A stretch of DNA of 64,000 nucleotides from Kineobactrum salinum (GTDB lineage Bacteria > Pseudomonadota > Gammaproteobacteria > Pseudomonadales > Halieaceae): positions 3,844,001 through 3,908,000 of the forward strand of contig NZ_CP048711.1 of NCBI RefSeq assembly GCF_010669285.1, written 5' to 3'. Shown here in pieces: positions 45,728-55,590 of this stretch (positions within the stretch are counted from its first letter, which is position 1; every line of letters begins with the position of its first letter). A model generated the notes under the pieces. That model was not told the origin of the DNA. It searched no databases and worked only from the letters and a program-made list of their open reading frames with translations. The position numbers and the translations under genes were made by a program.

Positions 45728-47700
45728 GACACAGTTTCCCCGGACGGCTCATTCACTGTCACCAGTATCTGGTTGGTCTTGACCTGTTGACCTGCCGTGC
45801 AATTGACGGCCTCAACGGTACCTGATACGCCGGCTGACAAAGCATGCTGCATTTTCATCGCTTCCAGCACCACCAGTGTCTGGCCGGCTTCCACTGTGTC
45901 GCCCTTGGCAACCAGTATTTCCACGATGGCCCCGTCCATGCAGGCCTTCGCATCCCCGCTGCTGCGACCTCCACGGGAAGCTGGCTGATGAGTGACATCG
46001 TGCAGCAGGAAGTGACCGGTACCGTCGTCCAGGGCAAGGGTGTTCCCCTGGGTAACGAAACGCGTTGATTCGCGCAGACCATCCTCTATCAGCCAGCAGC
46101 GATTGGAATCCAGCGCCACGAGCTGTAGTTCGATGCTCTGGTCACCAACCGTCAGGAGGAACTGGTTATCTGTATTGTGGAGCGTCACCTGATAGATTTC
46201 GTCTTCGCATGCCAGCCGGTAGACATAGATTTGAGGCTGTGGCCGGGGCCAGGCAGACCGCACCTCCCAATGAGACCTGTTGCGTGCGAAGAACAGCACC
46301 GCTGCCCTGGCCAGCGTGCCGGCATCAGGTGTTTTACGGTCCATGCTGGGATCGCTGCTGAAATGTTGTTCGATGAAGCTGGTCGTAGCCTCGCCTTCAC
46401 CGAACACCGGGTGCCTCAGAACATTGTGTAGAAACTGCTTGTTGTTGTTGACGCCCAACAGGCAGGTGTCCTGCACCGCTGACGCCAGCCGCCTGATGGC
46501 CGACGGCCTGTCGTCGCCGTGGGAGATGATCTTGGCGATCATTGGATCGTAATGCGGGCTGATCACCTGTCCGGTGCGAATGCCGTGGTCCGTGCGTATG
46601 CCGGCGCGTCTGGCCACTTCCCAAAGAAGTATTTCCCCGGTCTGGGGCATGAATCCGTTGCGGGTATCCTCGGCGTAAAGCCGCACCTCCATTGCGTGGC
46701 CCCTCAGGACGATCTCGTCCTGGGTCAGTGGCAGCGGTTCCCCCGCTGCGACACGGAGCTGCCAGGCCACAAGATCCAGCCCGGTCACGAGCTCCGTCAC
46801 CGGATGCTCAACCTGCAGGCGGGTATTCATCTCCAGGAAGTGGAAGTTGCCTTTGTTGTCCACCAGGAATTCCACGGTGCCGGCACCGCGGTAGCCACAG
46901 GCCCTGGCAGCGTTCACGGCGGCTTCTCCCATACTCTGGCGCAGCGCCGGGTCAACGAAGGGGGAGGGGGCCTCCTCTACGACTTTCTGGTGGCGCCGTT
47001 GAATTGAGCAATCGCGCTCGCCGAGGTAAACGACGTTGCCGTGATTGTCGGCAAATACCTGAATTTCGATGTGCCGCGGTTCCAGCACTGCCCTTTCCAG
47101 GATCAGCTCACCGCTACCGAAGGCGCCTTCGGCTTCCGAGCGTGCGGTGCGGATCTGCGCTGCCAGCTCACCCTCCTCGAATACCAGCCGCATGCCGCGC
47201 CCACCGCCACCGGCGGAGGCCTTGATCATCAGCGGGAAGCCGATCTCCAGGGCCCGGGCATGGAGCGCCTCCTCACTCTGGTCTTCTCCCTGGTATCCGG
47301 GAATGCAGGGCACCCCGGCCTCGATCATGGCGATCTTGGACAGCCGCTTACTGCCCATGAGTTCTATTGAATCGGCGCCAGGGCCAATAAACAACAGGCC
47401 TGCGGATTCACAGGCACGGGCGAAATCCGCGTTCTCCGACAGAAAGCCATAGCCGGGATGAATTGCGTCAGCCCCCGCACGACGTGCGGCGTCGAGGATG
47501 TGGTCGGTCGCGAGATAGGAATTGCCGGCCGGAGCGGGGCCGATACAGACTGCCTGGTCGGCAACACCCACGTGAAGAGCGCCCGCATCGGCGTCGCTAT
47601 ACACGGCCACCGTGCGAAAACCCATCTCCCGGGCGGTAGCGATGACCCGCACGGCGATTTCTCCCCGATTGGCAACCAGTATCTTGTTGATCCCAGCCAT
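45724..47700 (-). CDS. atuF: Acyl-CoA carboxylase biotin-carrying subunit (AtuF/LiuD type)
   Basis: A 658-residue protein combining biotin carboxylase (about 1-445; ILVANRGEIAVRVIATAREM, ATP-grasp loop KASAGGGGRGMR, MNTRLQVEHPVTE) with a linker domain and a C-terminal biotinyl domain (VLEAMKMQH, biotin on the Lys). It supplies carboxybiotin to the beta subunit encoded at 48536. Geranyl-CoA and 3-methylcrotonyl-CoA carboxylases look alike at this level; the AtuA, AtuE and AtuD-like neighbours favour the geranyl-CoA type. Confidence 0.88.
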   Translation of the reverse strand: MAGINKILVANRGEIAVRVIATAREMGFRTVAVYSDADAGALHVGVADQAVCIGPAPAGNSYLATDHILDAARRAGADAIHPGYGFLSENADFARACESAGLLFIGPGADSIELMGSKRLSKIAMIEAGVPCIPGYQGEDQSEEALHARALEIGFPLMIKASAGGGGRGMRLVFEEGELAAQIRTARSEAEGAFGSGELILERAVLEPRHIEIQVFADNHGNVVYLGERDCSIQRRHQKVVEEAPSPFVDPALRQSMGEAAVNAARACGYRGAGTVEFLVDNKGNFHFLEMNTRLQVEHPVTELVTGLDLVAWQLRVAAGEPLPLTQDEIVLRGHAMEVRLYAEDTRNGFMPQTGEILLWEVARRAGIRTDHGIRTGQVISPHYDPMIAKIISHGDDRPSAIRRLASAVQDTCLLGVNNNKQFLHNVLRHPVFGEGEATTSFIEQHFSSDPSMDRKTPDAGTLARAAVLFFARNRSHWEVRSAWPRPQPQIYVYRLACEDEIYQVTLHNTDNQFLLTVGDQSIELQLVALDSNRCWLIEDGLRESTRFVTQGNTLALDDGTGHFLLHDVTHQPASRGGRSSGDAKACMDGAIVEILVAKGDTVEAGQTLVVLEAMKMQHALSAGVSGTVEAVNCTAGQQVKTNQILVTVNEPSGETVS

Positions 47701-47720
47701 GATTCATTCCTCGCTCACGT

Positions 47721-48524
47721 TCATTTCGCCCAATTGGGTTTGCGTTTGTTGAGAAAGGCGTGGGTGCCTTCCTTCCCTTCTTTTCCTTCCAGCGATTGCG
47801 AGAAGGCCGTGGCGGCTTTGTCCAGCAAGTGTTCATGCTCTACCACGCCTACCTGAAGCATGATTTCCTTGGTCAGCGCATTGGCTCCCGGTGCGCACTG
47901 CCTGACTTTGGCCAGGACTTCTTTCAACCGCTTTTCCATGGCGGGCCATCCGTCAGTGAGAAAGTGCGCGATGCCCAGTTCATGGGCCGTGACGCCGTCA
48001 ATCCGCTCGCCCAGCAGTGCCAGTCGCCTGGCTTGGGTGAGACCAATGCGGGAGACCACGAAGGGAGCAATTTGCGCCGGCACTATACCCAGCATGGTTT
48101 CGGGCAAGGCGAACTGCGCCTGGCGGTCAGCAATGGCTACATCAGACACGCAGGCCAGACCGAAGCCGCCGCCGAGCACGGCCCCCTGGAGCAGGGTAAT
48201 CACCACCTGTGGGGCCGCGTTTACGCGAGTGATCAGATGCCCGAAACTGCGATTGAAGTGCCAAATGGCACTTTGGGGACCAGAAGCCTCCCCGCCGGCA
48301 TTCATGTCGGAGATGTCGCCACCAGAACAGAAGGTCTGTTCCGAGCCTTGCAGTATCACTGCGCGTATGTCGCGGGTTCCGGCGATGGAATCAAACACGG
48401 CCATCATTTCCCCGACCAGCGCGGCGTTCATGGCGTTGCGCTTGTGAGGACGGTTGAGCGTGATGGTCAACACACCGTCCTGCAGGTCCAGTAACAGGGT
48501 GTCGCAGGTAGGAAGTACACTCAT
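47721..48524 (-). CDS. atuE: Enoyl-CoA hydratase (AtuE-like)
   Basis: A 267-residue crotonase-fold protein: LTITLNRPHKRNAMNAALV, oxyanion-hole segments LQGSEQTFCSGGDISDMNAG and LLQGAVLGGGFGLACVSDVA. In the Atu pathway the hydratase adds water to isohexenylglutaconyl-CoA. The ATG at 48524 has GAGGAAT about 9 nt upstream and is preferred to a TTG at 48539. It lies between the two carboxylase subunit genes, as in P. aeruginosa atuC-(D)-E-F. Confidence 0.85.
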   Translation of the reverse strand: MSVLPTCDTLLLDLQDGVLTITLNRPHKRNAMNAALVGEMMAVFDSIAGTRDIRAVILQGSEQTFCSGGDISDMNAGGEASGPQSAIWHFNRSFGHLITRVNAAPQVVITLLQGAVLGGGFGLACVSDVAIADRQAQFALPETMLGIVPAQIAPFVVSRIGLTQARRLALLGERIDGVTAHELGIAHFLTDGWPAMEKRLKEVLAKVRQCAPGANALTKEIMLQVGVVEHEHLLDKAATAFSQSLEGKEGKEGTHAFLNKRKPNWAK

Positions 48525-48535
48525 GAGAAGATTCC

Positions 48536-50149
48536 TCAAAGCCGGGCGATGCCGAAAGTATTGGTATTGACCTCGCGCTGCTGGGCCTCAGCGCAGATGC
48601 TCAGGACCATCGCCACCACAGCGCGTGTATCGCGTGGGTCTATCATGCCGTCGTCCCAAAGGCGCGCGGTGTTGGCCAGGGCCCGTGACTGGGCTTCCAT
48701 TGTCTTGATCGTGTCTTGCTCCAGTGCGTCGAGCGTGCCCTCGTCCACCGTGCCGTCGCGTTGCATTTTTGCTTGCGCGACCTGGCGCAGCACGCTGCCG
48801 GCTTGGGCCGGCCCCATGACCGATACCACACTGCGGGGCCAGGCAAACATGAAACGGGGATCCATGCCACGCCCGCACATGGCGTAGTTGCCCGCTCCGT
48901 AGGAACCGCCCACCACGATGCTGATACTGGGCACAGAGCAGTTGGTCACCGCCTGAATGAGTTTTGAGCCGTGCTTGATAATGCCGGAGCGCTCCATCTC
49001 GGTACCGACCAGGAATCCGGTGGTATTGTGCAGAAACAGCAGCGGTGTCCCGGACTGCTCGCACAGCTGGATAAATTGCGCTGCTTTGGCGGCACCCCGG
49101 GCTGTAATTGGAGAGTTATTGCCGATCACACCACAAGCACGTCCTTCTACGGTGATCCGGCCGCATACCGTTCCCCTGTCGTAGTCAGCCTTGAAGTCGA
49201 GAAAATCCGAGTCATCGGCGAGGCGGGCAATGATTTCCCGCGTGTCATAGGGTGTCTTGGGGTCATCGGGTACGATGCCCAACAAGTCGTCTGCCGGGTA
49301 ACGGGGCAGTTTGAACTCACGTTGTCTCAGCGGCTGGAACCTATCGCACCAGCCCAGCTTCTGCACCACCTCACGAGCTATGCGAATGCCATCGGCGTCG
49401 TTCTCTGCCAGATAGTCTGCGGTGCCGGCGATTTCCGCGTGCATCTCGGCACCGCCAATTTCCTCATCGGTTGCGATTTCGCCGGTGGCCGCCCTGAGCA
49501 GTGGGGGACCGGCGAGGTACACAGTGGACTGGTGGCGGATCATGATGACGTAGTCAGAGAGTCCGGGCTGGTACGCACCTCCGGCGGTGGCGCTGCCGTG
49601 TACCACGGTTACCTGGGGAATGCCTGCAGCGGAGAGCCGGCATTGCTGAGCGAACAAGCTGCCGGAAGAACCGAACATCTGGCCTGTCAGTTTCAGATTG
49701 CCGCCACCGCTCTGGGAGAGAGCGATGAGCGGCAGCTTGTTTTCCTGGGCGATGGTCATCATTCGGCGGCGTTTGTCGCCCCCGAGTGGTGAAATACTTC
49801 CGCCCTTCGTCAGGTAGTCGTCAACCATGACCATGCAGCGCGCACCCTCCACGTAGCCAATACCTGCGATACAACTGCCACCGGCACTGGAGCCGTCTTG
49901 GTCGCCTTCCTGCAGGTAGCCACAGAGTGTCGATAACTCAAGAAAGGGCGACCCGGCATCAAGCAGCAACGCCAGCCGTTCGCGCGGCGGAACCAGGCCC
50001 TTTTCCACGTAGCGAGGAGCTTTTGCCGCTGCCGCCTCGATCACCTGCCGTTCGATATCGCGGAACTCCTTCACCGCCTGGGACATCTTGTTCGCATTTC
50101 TCAAGAAGTCTGCAGCGTGGTTGTCCAGCATACTTTCAATGACTGCCAT
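48536..50149 (-). CDS. atuC: Acyl-CoA carboxylase carboxyltransferase subunit (AtuC/LiuB type)
   Basis: A 537-residue carboxyltransferase with two crotonase-like halves: PPRERLALLLDAGSPFLELS, VDDYLTKGGSISPLG, GAYQPGLSDYVIMI in the N-half and GRITVEGRACGVIGNNSPIT, FLHNTTGFLVGTEMERSGII, GSYGAGNYAMCGRGMDPRFM in the C-half. It transfers CO2 from biotin to a 3-methyl-2-enoyl-CoA. Start at MAVIESML (50149) matches the family. It is the first of four atu-type genes and follows the oxidoreductase gene by 106 bp. Confidence 0.88.
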   Translation of the reverse strand: MAVIESMLDNHAADFLRNANKMSQAVKEFRDIERQVIEAAAAKAPRYVEKGLVPPRERLALLLDAGSPFLELSTLCGYLQEGDQDGSSAGGSCIAGIGYVEGARCMVMVDDYLTKGGSISPLGGDKRRRMMTIAQENKLPLIALSQSGGGNLKLTGQMFGSSGSLFAQQCRLSAAGIPQVTVVHGSATAGGAYQPGLSDYVIMIRHQSTVYLAGPPLLRAATGEIATDEEIGGAEMHAEIAGTADYLAENDADGIRIAREVVQKLGWCDRFQPLRQREFKLPRYPADDLLGIVPDDPKTPYDTREIIARLADDSDFLDFKADYDRGTVCGRITVEGRACGVIGNNSPITARGAAKAAQFIQLCEQSGTPLLFLHNTTGFLVGTEMERSGIIKHGSKLIQAVTNCSVPSISIVVGGSYGAGNYAMCGRGMDPRFMFAWPRSVVSVMGPAQAGSVLRQVAQAKMQRDGTVDEGTLDALEQDTIKTMEAQSRALANTARLWDDGMIDPRDTRAVVAMVLSICAEAQQREVNTNTFGIARL

Positions 50150-50255
50150 GATGTTTCTCTTTTCGTTGTATCTGGTTATTAGCGACCGGATCTGCACGCA
50201 GATCTCTCGGAAGACGAGCGCGCCTCAGACAAAACCCTTGCACTCGTTCTTTAAC

Positions 50256-53200
50256 TTAATGAGACACAATAGTCTCACGTGCCCCGCGAGGCGCACTCTG
50301 CACTTCTGTGACGATTATGTCTTGATGGAGCCTTGCCAACAGTTTCTCTTTCATTTCGCGGGCGGTAATAAGGTGACGATCCTTCACATGGCCGTAACCC
50401 CGGATGTATTCGGGCACGGACGCAATCTCCGTAATCAGTTCGAGATTCTGATCATTGAGTCCATCAATCAGATCCATCATGGTTCGCTCGTACTCACCGA
50501 TCAAAGCACGCTCTGTCCGTCGCTCCTTGGATTTCCCGAATGGATCAAAAGCTGTTCCTCTAAGAAATCGAAGTTTTGCCAGTACCCGAAACAGCGGCAA
50601 CATCCATGGGCCAAATGTTTTCTTGGCGACGAAATCACCTTTGTCAGGGGATGGAGTGAACAGGGTCGGCGGAGCTAAATGGAAACGCAGTGAATAACCA
50701 GGTTCGAAATTCGCGTTCAGATCGCGGAGAAACGAGGTCTCGGTATATAGTCGGGCAACTTCATATTCGTCCTTATAGGCCAGTAGTTTGAAATAGTACC
50801 GTGCCACAGCTTCTGTCAACGTGGAGGTTCCAGTTGTGTTCGATTCTGCTACCCTGACATGTTCCACCAAATTGAGGTAGTGATCGGCATAGGCCTTATT
50901 CTGGTATGCAGTGAGATAGTCCGCACGCACCGCTATGATCTCGTCAAGCGAAGAGGAGATCTTACTGGCACTCGATGGGGCTGATTGCGATTGTGCAAGG
51001 TCGATCGTAGCTGGAAGATCGTGCGCAGCGCGCCGCCCCCACAAAAAGGACGACAGGTTTTCCTCAACGGCTACGCGGTTTAGTTGGATTGCTCTGGTGA
51101 GCGATTCAAGCGTCAGGGGTATCCAGCCTTTCTGCCATGCGAATCCCAACATGAACGGATTGGTATAGATCGCATCACCCATTAATGGCACCACAAGGTT
51201 GCGCACGTCAATAAAAAATGCGTCGTCCTGTGCGCTGGAGTCACCGAGCGCCTCCAGGATAGCCTTCCTGGCCCCTTCGACGGGGAACTGCCAATCTGGG
51301 CTGTTCACGAAGTCCGCCGTGGGAACCTCGGCGATATTGACGAGTACACGTGTACGATTCCTGGCCAGACTTGACAGAATCCCATCACTCGCAGATGTCA
51401 GAATGTCGCCGCCCAGCAACAGATCTGCTGCACCGGCGCCCACCCGTGTCGCATGGATGTCTTCTGGATTGTGTGCGATGCGGACGTGCGAAGTGGCAGC
51501 GCCGCCTTTCTGCGCCAGCCCGGTTGTATCCATGACGGACACTCCGTGGCCGTCCATGTGTGACGCCATTCCAATCAGGGCACCCAACGTGATGACGCCT
51601 GATCCCCCGACACCGGCGACGATTATATTGAAACCTTCGCCAACTTCAGGAATACGTGGAAGGGGAATGTCCTTGACCGAAACCTCATCGGTTGGGATTG
51701 GCGCCGGTTTGCGTGCTCTGGCCCCCACTATAGTGACAAAGCTTGGGCAAAAGCCGGTGGTACATGAAAAATCCTTATTACACGAATCCTGGTTGATGGT
51801 TCTTTTTCGCCCAAACTCAGTTTCCAGCGGCTCGACAGACAGGCAGTTGGACTTGATTGAGCAGTCACCGCAGCCCTCGCAGACGAGGTCATTGATTACA
51901 ACCTGGCGCGCAGGCTCGGGTTCAATTGCGCGCTTGCGCCGCCTACGCTTTTCGGTCGCACAAGTTTGGTCATAGATCAGCGCCGAGACTTGCGGATACT
52001 CGCGTAGCTCCTTCTGGATTCTGTCGAGGTCGTTCCTATGCTGAATAGACGTACTGGATGCAAAGTCCGTGATACCACGGTACTTTTTAGGGTCATCCGT
52101 CATCACTACAATTCGCTTCACACCCTCGGCCTGCAGCTGCCGAGTCACCTGTGGAACGGTGAGTTCGCCATCGACAGGTTGCCCTCCCGTCATTGCCACC
52201 GCGTCATTGAACAGTATCTTGTATGTTATCGGCACATTTGCAGCCACGGCTGCCCTAATTGCCATAAGCCCAGAATGGAAATAAGTACCATCGCCAAGGT
52301 TGGCAAATACATGCTTCGTTTTGGTGAATGGTGCCTCGCCAATCCACGGCACTCCTTCACCACCCATCTGAACTATGGTTTGCGTGCGCCGGTTCATCCA
52401 GGTAGCCATGGCGTGGCAACCGATTCCGCCGAGCGCTCGCGACCCTTCAGGCACTTTAGTCGAGATGTTGTGTGGACATCCGGAGCAGTAAAAGGGAAGC
52501 CGGGGCAGCATACCTTTTACCTGGCGTTTGTCTTCCCCTGAAAAAGGAAGGTGCGCTACGTAGGGGGCGACGATTTCTTCGGAATGTATGCGTTGCAGGC
52601 GATTAATAAGAACTCTTGCCACCGAGAGTGGGGTGAGTTCGCCAGCAGCACTCAACAGCCGGTTTCCACCGGATGAACCAGTTTGGCTCTGCTCGTCGAA
52701 TTTGCCTACAATGTATGGTCGCCCCTCCTTCGGCGTGTTGTAAAGTGCCTCCTTGAGTTGCGCTTCGATAAGTGACCGCTTCTCCTCGATAACAAGGATC
52801 TCATCCAGTCCCGCGGCGAAATTCCGGGCACCTTCTGGCTCGAGAGGCCATACCATGCCAATCTTGTAGACGCGCAGGCCAAGAAGTCTTGCCGCAGTGT
52901 CATCAATGCCCAGCATGCCCATCGCTTGTCGGACATCCTGATAAGATTTCCCACAGGTGGCAATACCAAGCCGGGCGTCGGGTGCATCAATGACAACCCT
53001 GTCAAGGTTGTTGGCCCGCGCATATTCCATGGCTGCGGGAAGCTTATGATTAATCAGACGCGATTCCTGGTCCAGAGGAGAATCTGGCCAACGAATATGC
53101 AGCCCATTGGGAGGGGGGATGAAGTTGGCCGGCAAGTTGGTCTTCACCCTGTCCGAGTCAACCGACACTGACGCAGCACACTCGACCGTCTCGCTTACGC

Positions 53201-53819
53201 ACTTCAATGCAACCCAAAGTCCACTGAAACGCGACATTGCCCATCCATGCAAGCCGAAATCCAGGTATTCCTGAACACTCGAAGGATACAGGACCGGCAC
53301 CATAGCTGCGGCCAGTATCGTATCGCTGGAGCCAGCTAAAGTTGATGAAGTGGCACCATGATCATCGCCTACCGCCAGCAGAACGCCACCAAACTCAGAG
53401 GTACCGGCTGAATTAGCATGCCGGACTGCGTCCATGCTTCTATCGACGCCCGGTGCCTTCCCGTACCAAAGAGCAAAGACACCATCATAGTTGGCTGGGT
53501 TCAGGCTGACCTGCTGGCTACCCCATATGGCTGTGGCAGCCAGATCTTCATTAATTCCCGGGTGGAACTTGATATGGTCGGATTCCAGGTGCATTTTTGC
53601 GGACCAAAGGGTGTGATCCAGGCCTCCAAGAGGAGACCCGCGATAGCCCGAAATGAATCCCGCCGTATTCAAACCCTGCGCAAGGTCTCGTTGTTTCTGC
53701 ATCATGGGTAAACGTACCAGAGCCTGTACGCCAGTCATGTATACACGGCCACGGTCGCGAATATATTTGTCGTCAAGCGAAACGCTTTCTCGCTCCGGTA
53801 AGAGGTCTGATGCACCCAT
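50256..53819 (-). CDS. Fused indolepyruvate:ferredoxin oxidoreductase-family protein
   Basis: A 1187-residue single-chain 2-oxoacid oxidoreductase. Order: pyrimidine-binding/transketolase-like domain (about 20-400), TPP domain (about 440-620; LGGIGCHAMATWM, FANLGDGTYFHSGL with the GDG motif), a cysteine-rich ferredoxin-like segment (about 665-725; CEGCGDCSIKSNC, CNKDFSCTTGFC), then the gamma-type domain (about 745-950; IIVAGVGGSGVITLGALIG) and a C-terminal DUF6537-like part. The family oxidises aryl- or branched-chain 2-oxoacids to acyl-CoA. Placed between a Rieske gene and atuC, it probably feeds acyl-CoA to the same pathway. Confidence 0.87.
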   Translation of the reverse strand: MGASDLLPERESVSLDDKYIRDRGRVYMTGVQALVRLPMMQKQRDLAQGLNTAGFISGYRGSPLGGLDHTLWSAKMHLESDHIKFHPGINEDLAATAIWGSQQVSLNPANYDGVFALWYGKAPGVDRSMDAVRHANSAGTSEFGGVLLAVGDDHGATSSTLAGSSDTILAAAMVPVLYPSSVQEYLDFGLHGWAMSRFSGLWVALKCVSETVECAASVSVDSDRVKTNLPANFIPPPNGLHIRWPDSPLDQESRLINHKLPAAMEYARANNLDRVVIDAPDARLGIATCGKSYQDVRQAMGMLGIDDTAARLLGLRVYKIGMVWPLEPEGARNFAAGLDEILVIEEKRSLIEAQLKEALYNTPKEGRPYIVGKFDEQSQTGSSGGNRLLSAAGELTPLSVARVLINRLQRIHSEEIVAPYVAHLPFSGEDKRQVKGMLPRLPFYCSGCPHNISTKVPEGSRALGGIGCHAMATWMNRRTQTIVQMGGEGVPWIGEAPFTKTKHVFANLGDGTYFHSGLMAIRAAVAANVPITYKILFNDAVAMTGGQPVDGELTVPQVTRQLQAEGVKRIVVMTDDPKKYRGITDFASSTSIQHRNDLDRIQKELREYPQVSALIYDQTCATEKRRRRKRAIEPEPARQVVINDLVCEGCGDCSIKSNCLSVEPLETEFGRKRTINQDSCNKDFSCTTGFCPSFVTIVGARARKPAPIPTDEVSVKDIPLPRIPEVGEGFNIIVAGVGGSGVITLGALIGMASHMDGHGVSVMDTTGLAQKGGAATSHVRIAHNPEDIHATRVGAGAADLLLGGDILTSASDGILSSLARNRTRVLVNIAEVPTADFVNSPDWQFPVEGARKAILEALGDSSAQDDAFFIDVRNLVVPLMGDAIYTNPFMLGFAWQKGWIPLTLESLTRAIQLNRVAVEENLSSFLWGRRAAHDLPATIDLAQSQSAPSSASKISSSLDEIIAVRADYLTAYQNKAYADHYLNLVEHVRVAESNTTGTSTLTEAVARYYFKLLAYKDEYEVARLYTETSFLRDLNANFEPGYSLRFHLAPPTLFTPSPDKGDFVAKKTFGPWMLPLFRVLAKLRFLRGTAFDPFGKSKERRTERALIGEYERTMMDLIDGLNDQNLELITEIASVPEYIRGYGHVKDRHLITAREMKEKLLARLHQDIIVTEVQSAPRGARETIVSH

Positions 53820-53868
53820 TCGTGATACTCCTTAAGTAGCTGTGTCCGTGTGCGGATAGATTGACGTA

Positions 53869-54357
53869 CTACTTTCTGTGGAATACGAGTCCGGCCTCGC
53901 TGATTTGATGAGGTACCCGGGCAAGATTCTCTTTTGCTGGTCCTTTCACTACCTGTCCATGAACATCAAATTCAGATCCGTGACAGGGACAAAGGAATCC
54001 ATTACTTTTGATCACACCAGGGGTCACTCGGCAACCGGCATGAGGGCAGATTCCCGATAGCGCTATCAGTACATTTGATTCGAGTACTTCAGTAGGGCTT
54101 TGGGCTTCAGACATGCTTTCGCCGGTGTCGCTACCTTCCCCGGCCATTCGATGGCGAACGAAGACAGGCGAGCCTTCAAGCTCGAACTGTAGCCATTTTC
54201 CGGGAGGTATTTCGCAGACCCCAATAGGGACACCAAAATGCGCCAGATAAACGTCACCATGTGTTTCTGCAAGCACAGTTTCTCTATTTTCCCTGTATAT
54301 TAACGCCACAACCAAACCCAGAGTCAGGTTACGTCGGGAAATCTTCCTGAACAGCAT
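53869..54357 (-). CDS. Rieske [2Fe-2S] protein with Tat-type N-terminus
   Basis: A 162-residue protein. SRRNLTLGLVVALIY at residues 7-21 is a twin-arginine-like signal/anchor. The Rieske motifs are CPHAGC and CPCHGSEFD, with two Cys and two His ligands and the paired disulfide cysteines of the bc1-type. PPGKWLQFELEGSPVFVRHR resembles the ubiquinol-cytochrome c reductase iron-sulfur subunit. No cytochrome b or c1 genes are nearby, so it is likely a dedicated electron carrier on the periplasmic face for the adjacent oxidoreductases. Confidence 0.88.
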   Translation of the reverse strand: MLFRKISRRNLTLGLVVALIYRENRETVLAETHGDVYLAHFGVPIGVCEIPPGKWLQFELEGSPVFVRHRMAGEGSDTGESMSEAQSPTEVLESNVLIALSGICPHAGCRVTPGVIKSNGFLCPCHGSEFDVHGQVVKGPAKENLARVPHQISEAGLVFHRK

Positions 54358-54404
54358 TCCGATCTAAGGCCGAACAGCGGCAGCGGCTTCAAAGGCTATG
54401 CGCA

Positions 54405-55421
54405 CTACTCTACATCTACGATGGCAAATCGCTCAGGTCTCGATCCCGCAGGTACTTGAGTTATCTCCTTCATTGTTTCGAGATCAACCACGGAAACGGT
54501 GTTTGAACCTCGATTTGAAACAAATGCAACTTTGGAGTCTGAACGTATACGGACCCAGTTCGGATCCTCGCCCACCGGGATGGTTCCAAGCGATTGCAGA
54601 TCCGGCAGACTGAAGACCGATACATATCCTTCAAGTGAGGCCGCAGCCACGAGTTTTTTCCCGTCGGGTGTTATCGCAAGGCCGTGATTGACAGTTCCAA
54701 ATGAATCAGGGTGCAGTCCTTCAGACAATTCAGGAAGGTTAACGGTATCGACCAGATCGCCGCTCTGAATATCCCTGACTTCAAAGCCGTTAAAGTTGGA
54801 CAGTTGGTAGTAAATATACTTTTCCTGGTCATCAAATTTGAAGGGGCGAACACCTGAGCGGGTTGTCATGACTTTTCTCAACCTTCCGGTTTCAGTATCA
54901 TAGACATCTATGCGTCCTAAAAGAGCATTTCCCGTATAAAGTCGCTTCCCATCCTTTGAAAGTTCAGAGCCATGATTGCCTATTATACTTGGCCATGTTT
55001 CGACAATCCGCCCTGTTGCTGTATCGACTACATATATCTGGTTCATGTTTAGTGCAGGGACAAACAACCGTTTTCCGTCCCGACTAATCGATAAGTGTTG
55101 AGGAGTGCCTGGGATCGATCCCCACCATACAATTGTATTCGTCGCGGTACTTACGCCATAGACCAGGCCTGTGTCTGGAAAGCCAACGGGGTTTCCATTT
55201 GGCATGAATGCATTTCCGTATACCATCTTCCCATCAGGTGATCCGATTACGTCGTCGGTAGGAAATCCGACATCTATCGTCCCCAAGACCTCGTAGGTGG
55301 TCGCATCAATTATATGAATATCCTTAGATTGACGCGCTTGCACGTAAATTAGCTCTTTTGCCATTGCTGGACTTGTAAACATTATGAGCCAAAGTACAAA
55401 GAGCGTGAGCTTGATCAACAT
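54405..55421 (-). CDS. Secreted YVTN-type beta-propeller protein
   Basis: A 338-residue protein with a signal peptide (residues 1-21, cleavage near AMA-KE) and seven or so propeller blades with YVTN-like repeats (KELIYVQARQSKDIHIIDAT, RLFVPALNMNQIYVVDTATG, VAFVSNRGSNTVSVVDLETM). Similar proteins accompany PQQ-dependent alcohol oxidation and other periplasmic catabolic modules. It is the first gene of the long minus-strand unit that continues with Rieske, oxidoreductase and atu genes. Confidence 0.85.
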   Translation of the reverse strand: MLIKLTLFVLWLIMFTSPAMAKELIYVQARQSKDIHIIDATTYEVLGTIDVGFPTDDVIGSPDGKMVYGNAFMPNGNPVGFPDTGLVYGVSTATNTIVWWGSIPGTPQHLSISRDGKRLFVPALNMNQIYVVDTATGRIVETWPSIIGNHGSELSKDGKRLYTGNALLGRIDVYDTETGRLRKVMTTRSGVRPFKFDDQEKYIYYQLSNFNGFEVRDIQSGDLVDTVNLPELSEGLHPDSFGTVNHGLAITPDGKKLVAAASLEGYVSVFSLPDLQSLGTIPVGEDPNWVRIRSDSKVAFVSNRGSNTVSVVDLETMKEITQVPAGSRPERFAIVDVE

Positions 55422-55590
55422 ATAAAATTATCCCTAACGTCACTTAACCAGCCGGCCGCGAAATGCTGTAAATTCGACTTTCGCTGGCTTTCAGAATCTC
55501 TGCTGTATGCAATTGCAGCGAGTGCAGGTTAAGGAAGGATCAGGTTCGCGAGAAGAGACTGGCTTGTATAACAGTTATTCGGTGGGGGTA

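Noticed and set aside
45724-50149. The carboxylase genes as the leucine-degradation (Liu) system
   Set aside because: The subunits alone cannot tell 3-methylcrotonyl-CoA from geranyl-CoA carboxylase, but an AtuA-type gene in the same unit and an AtuD-like dehydrogenase nearby favour Atu. No HMG-CoA lyase gene (expected in liu) is present. This remains open.
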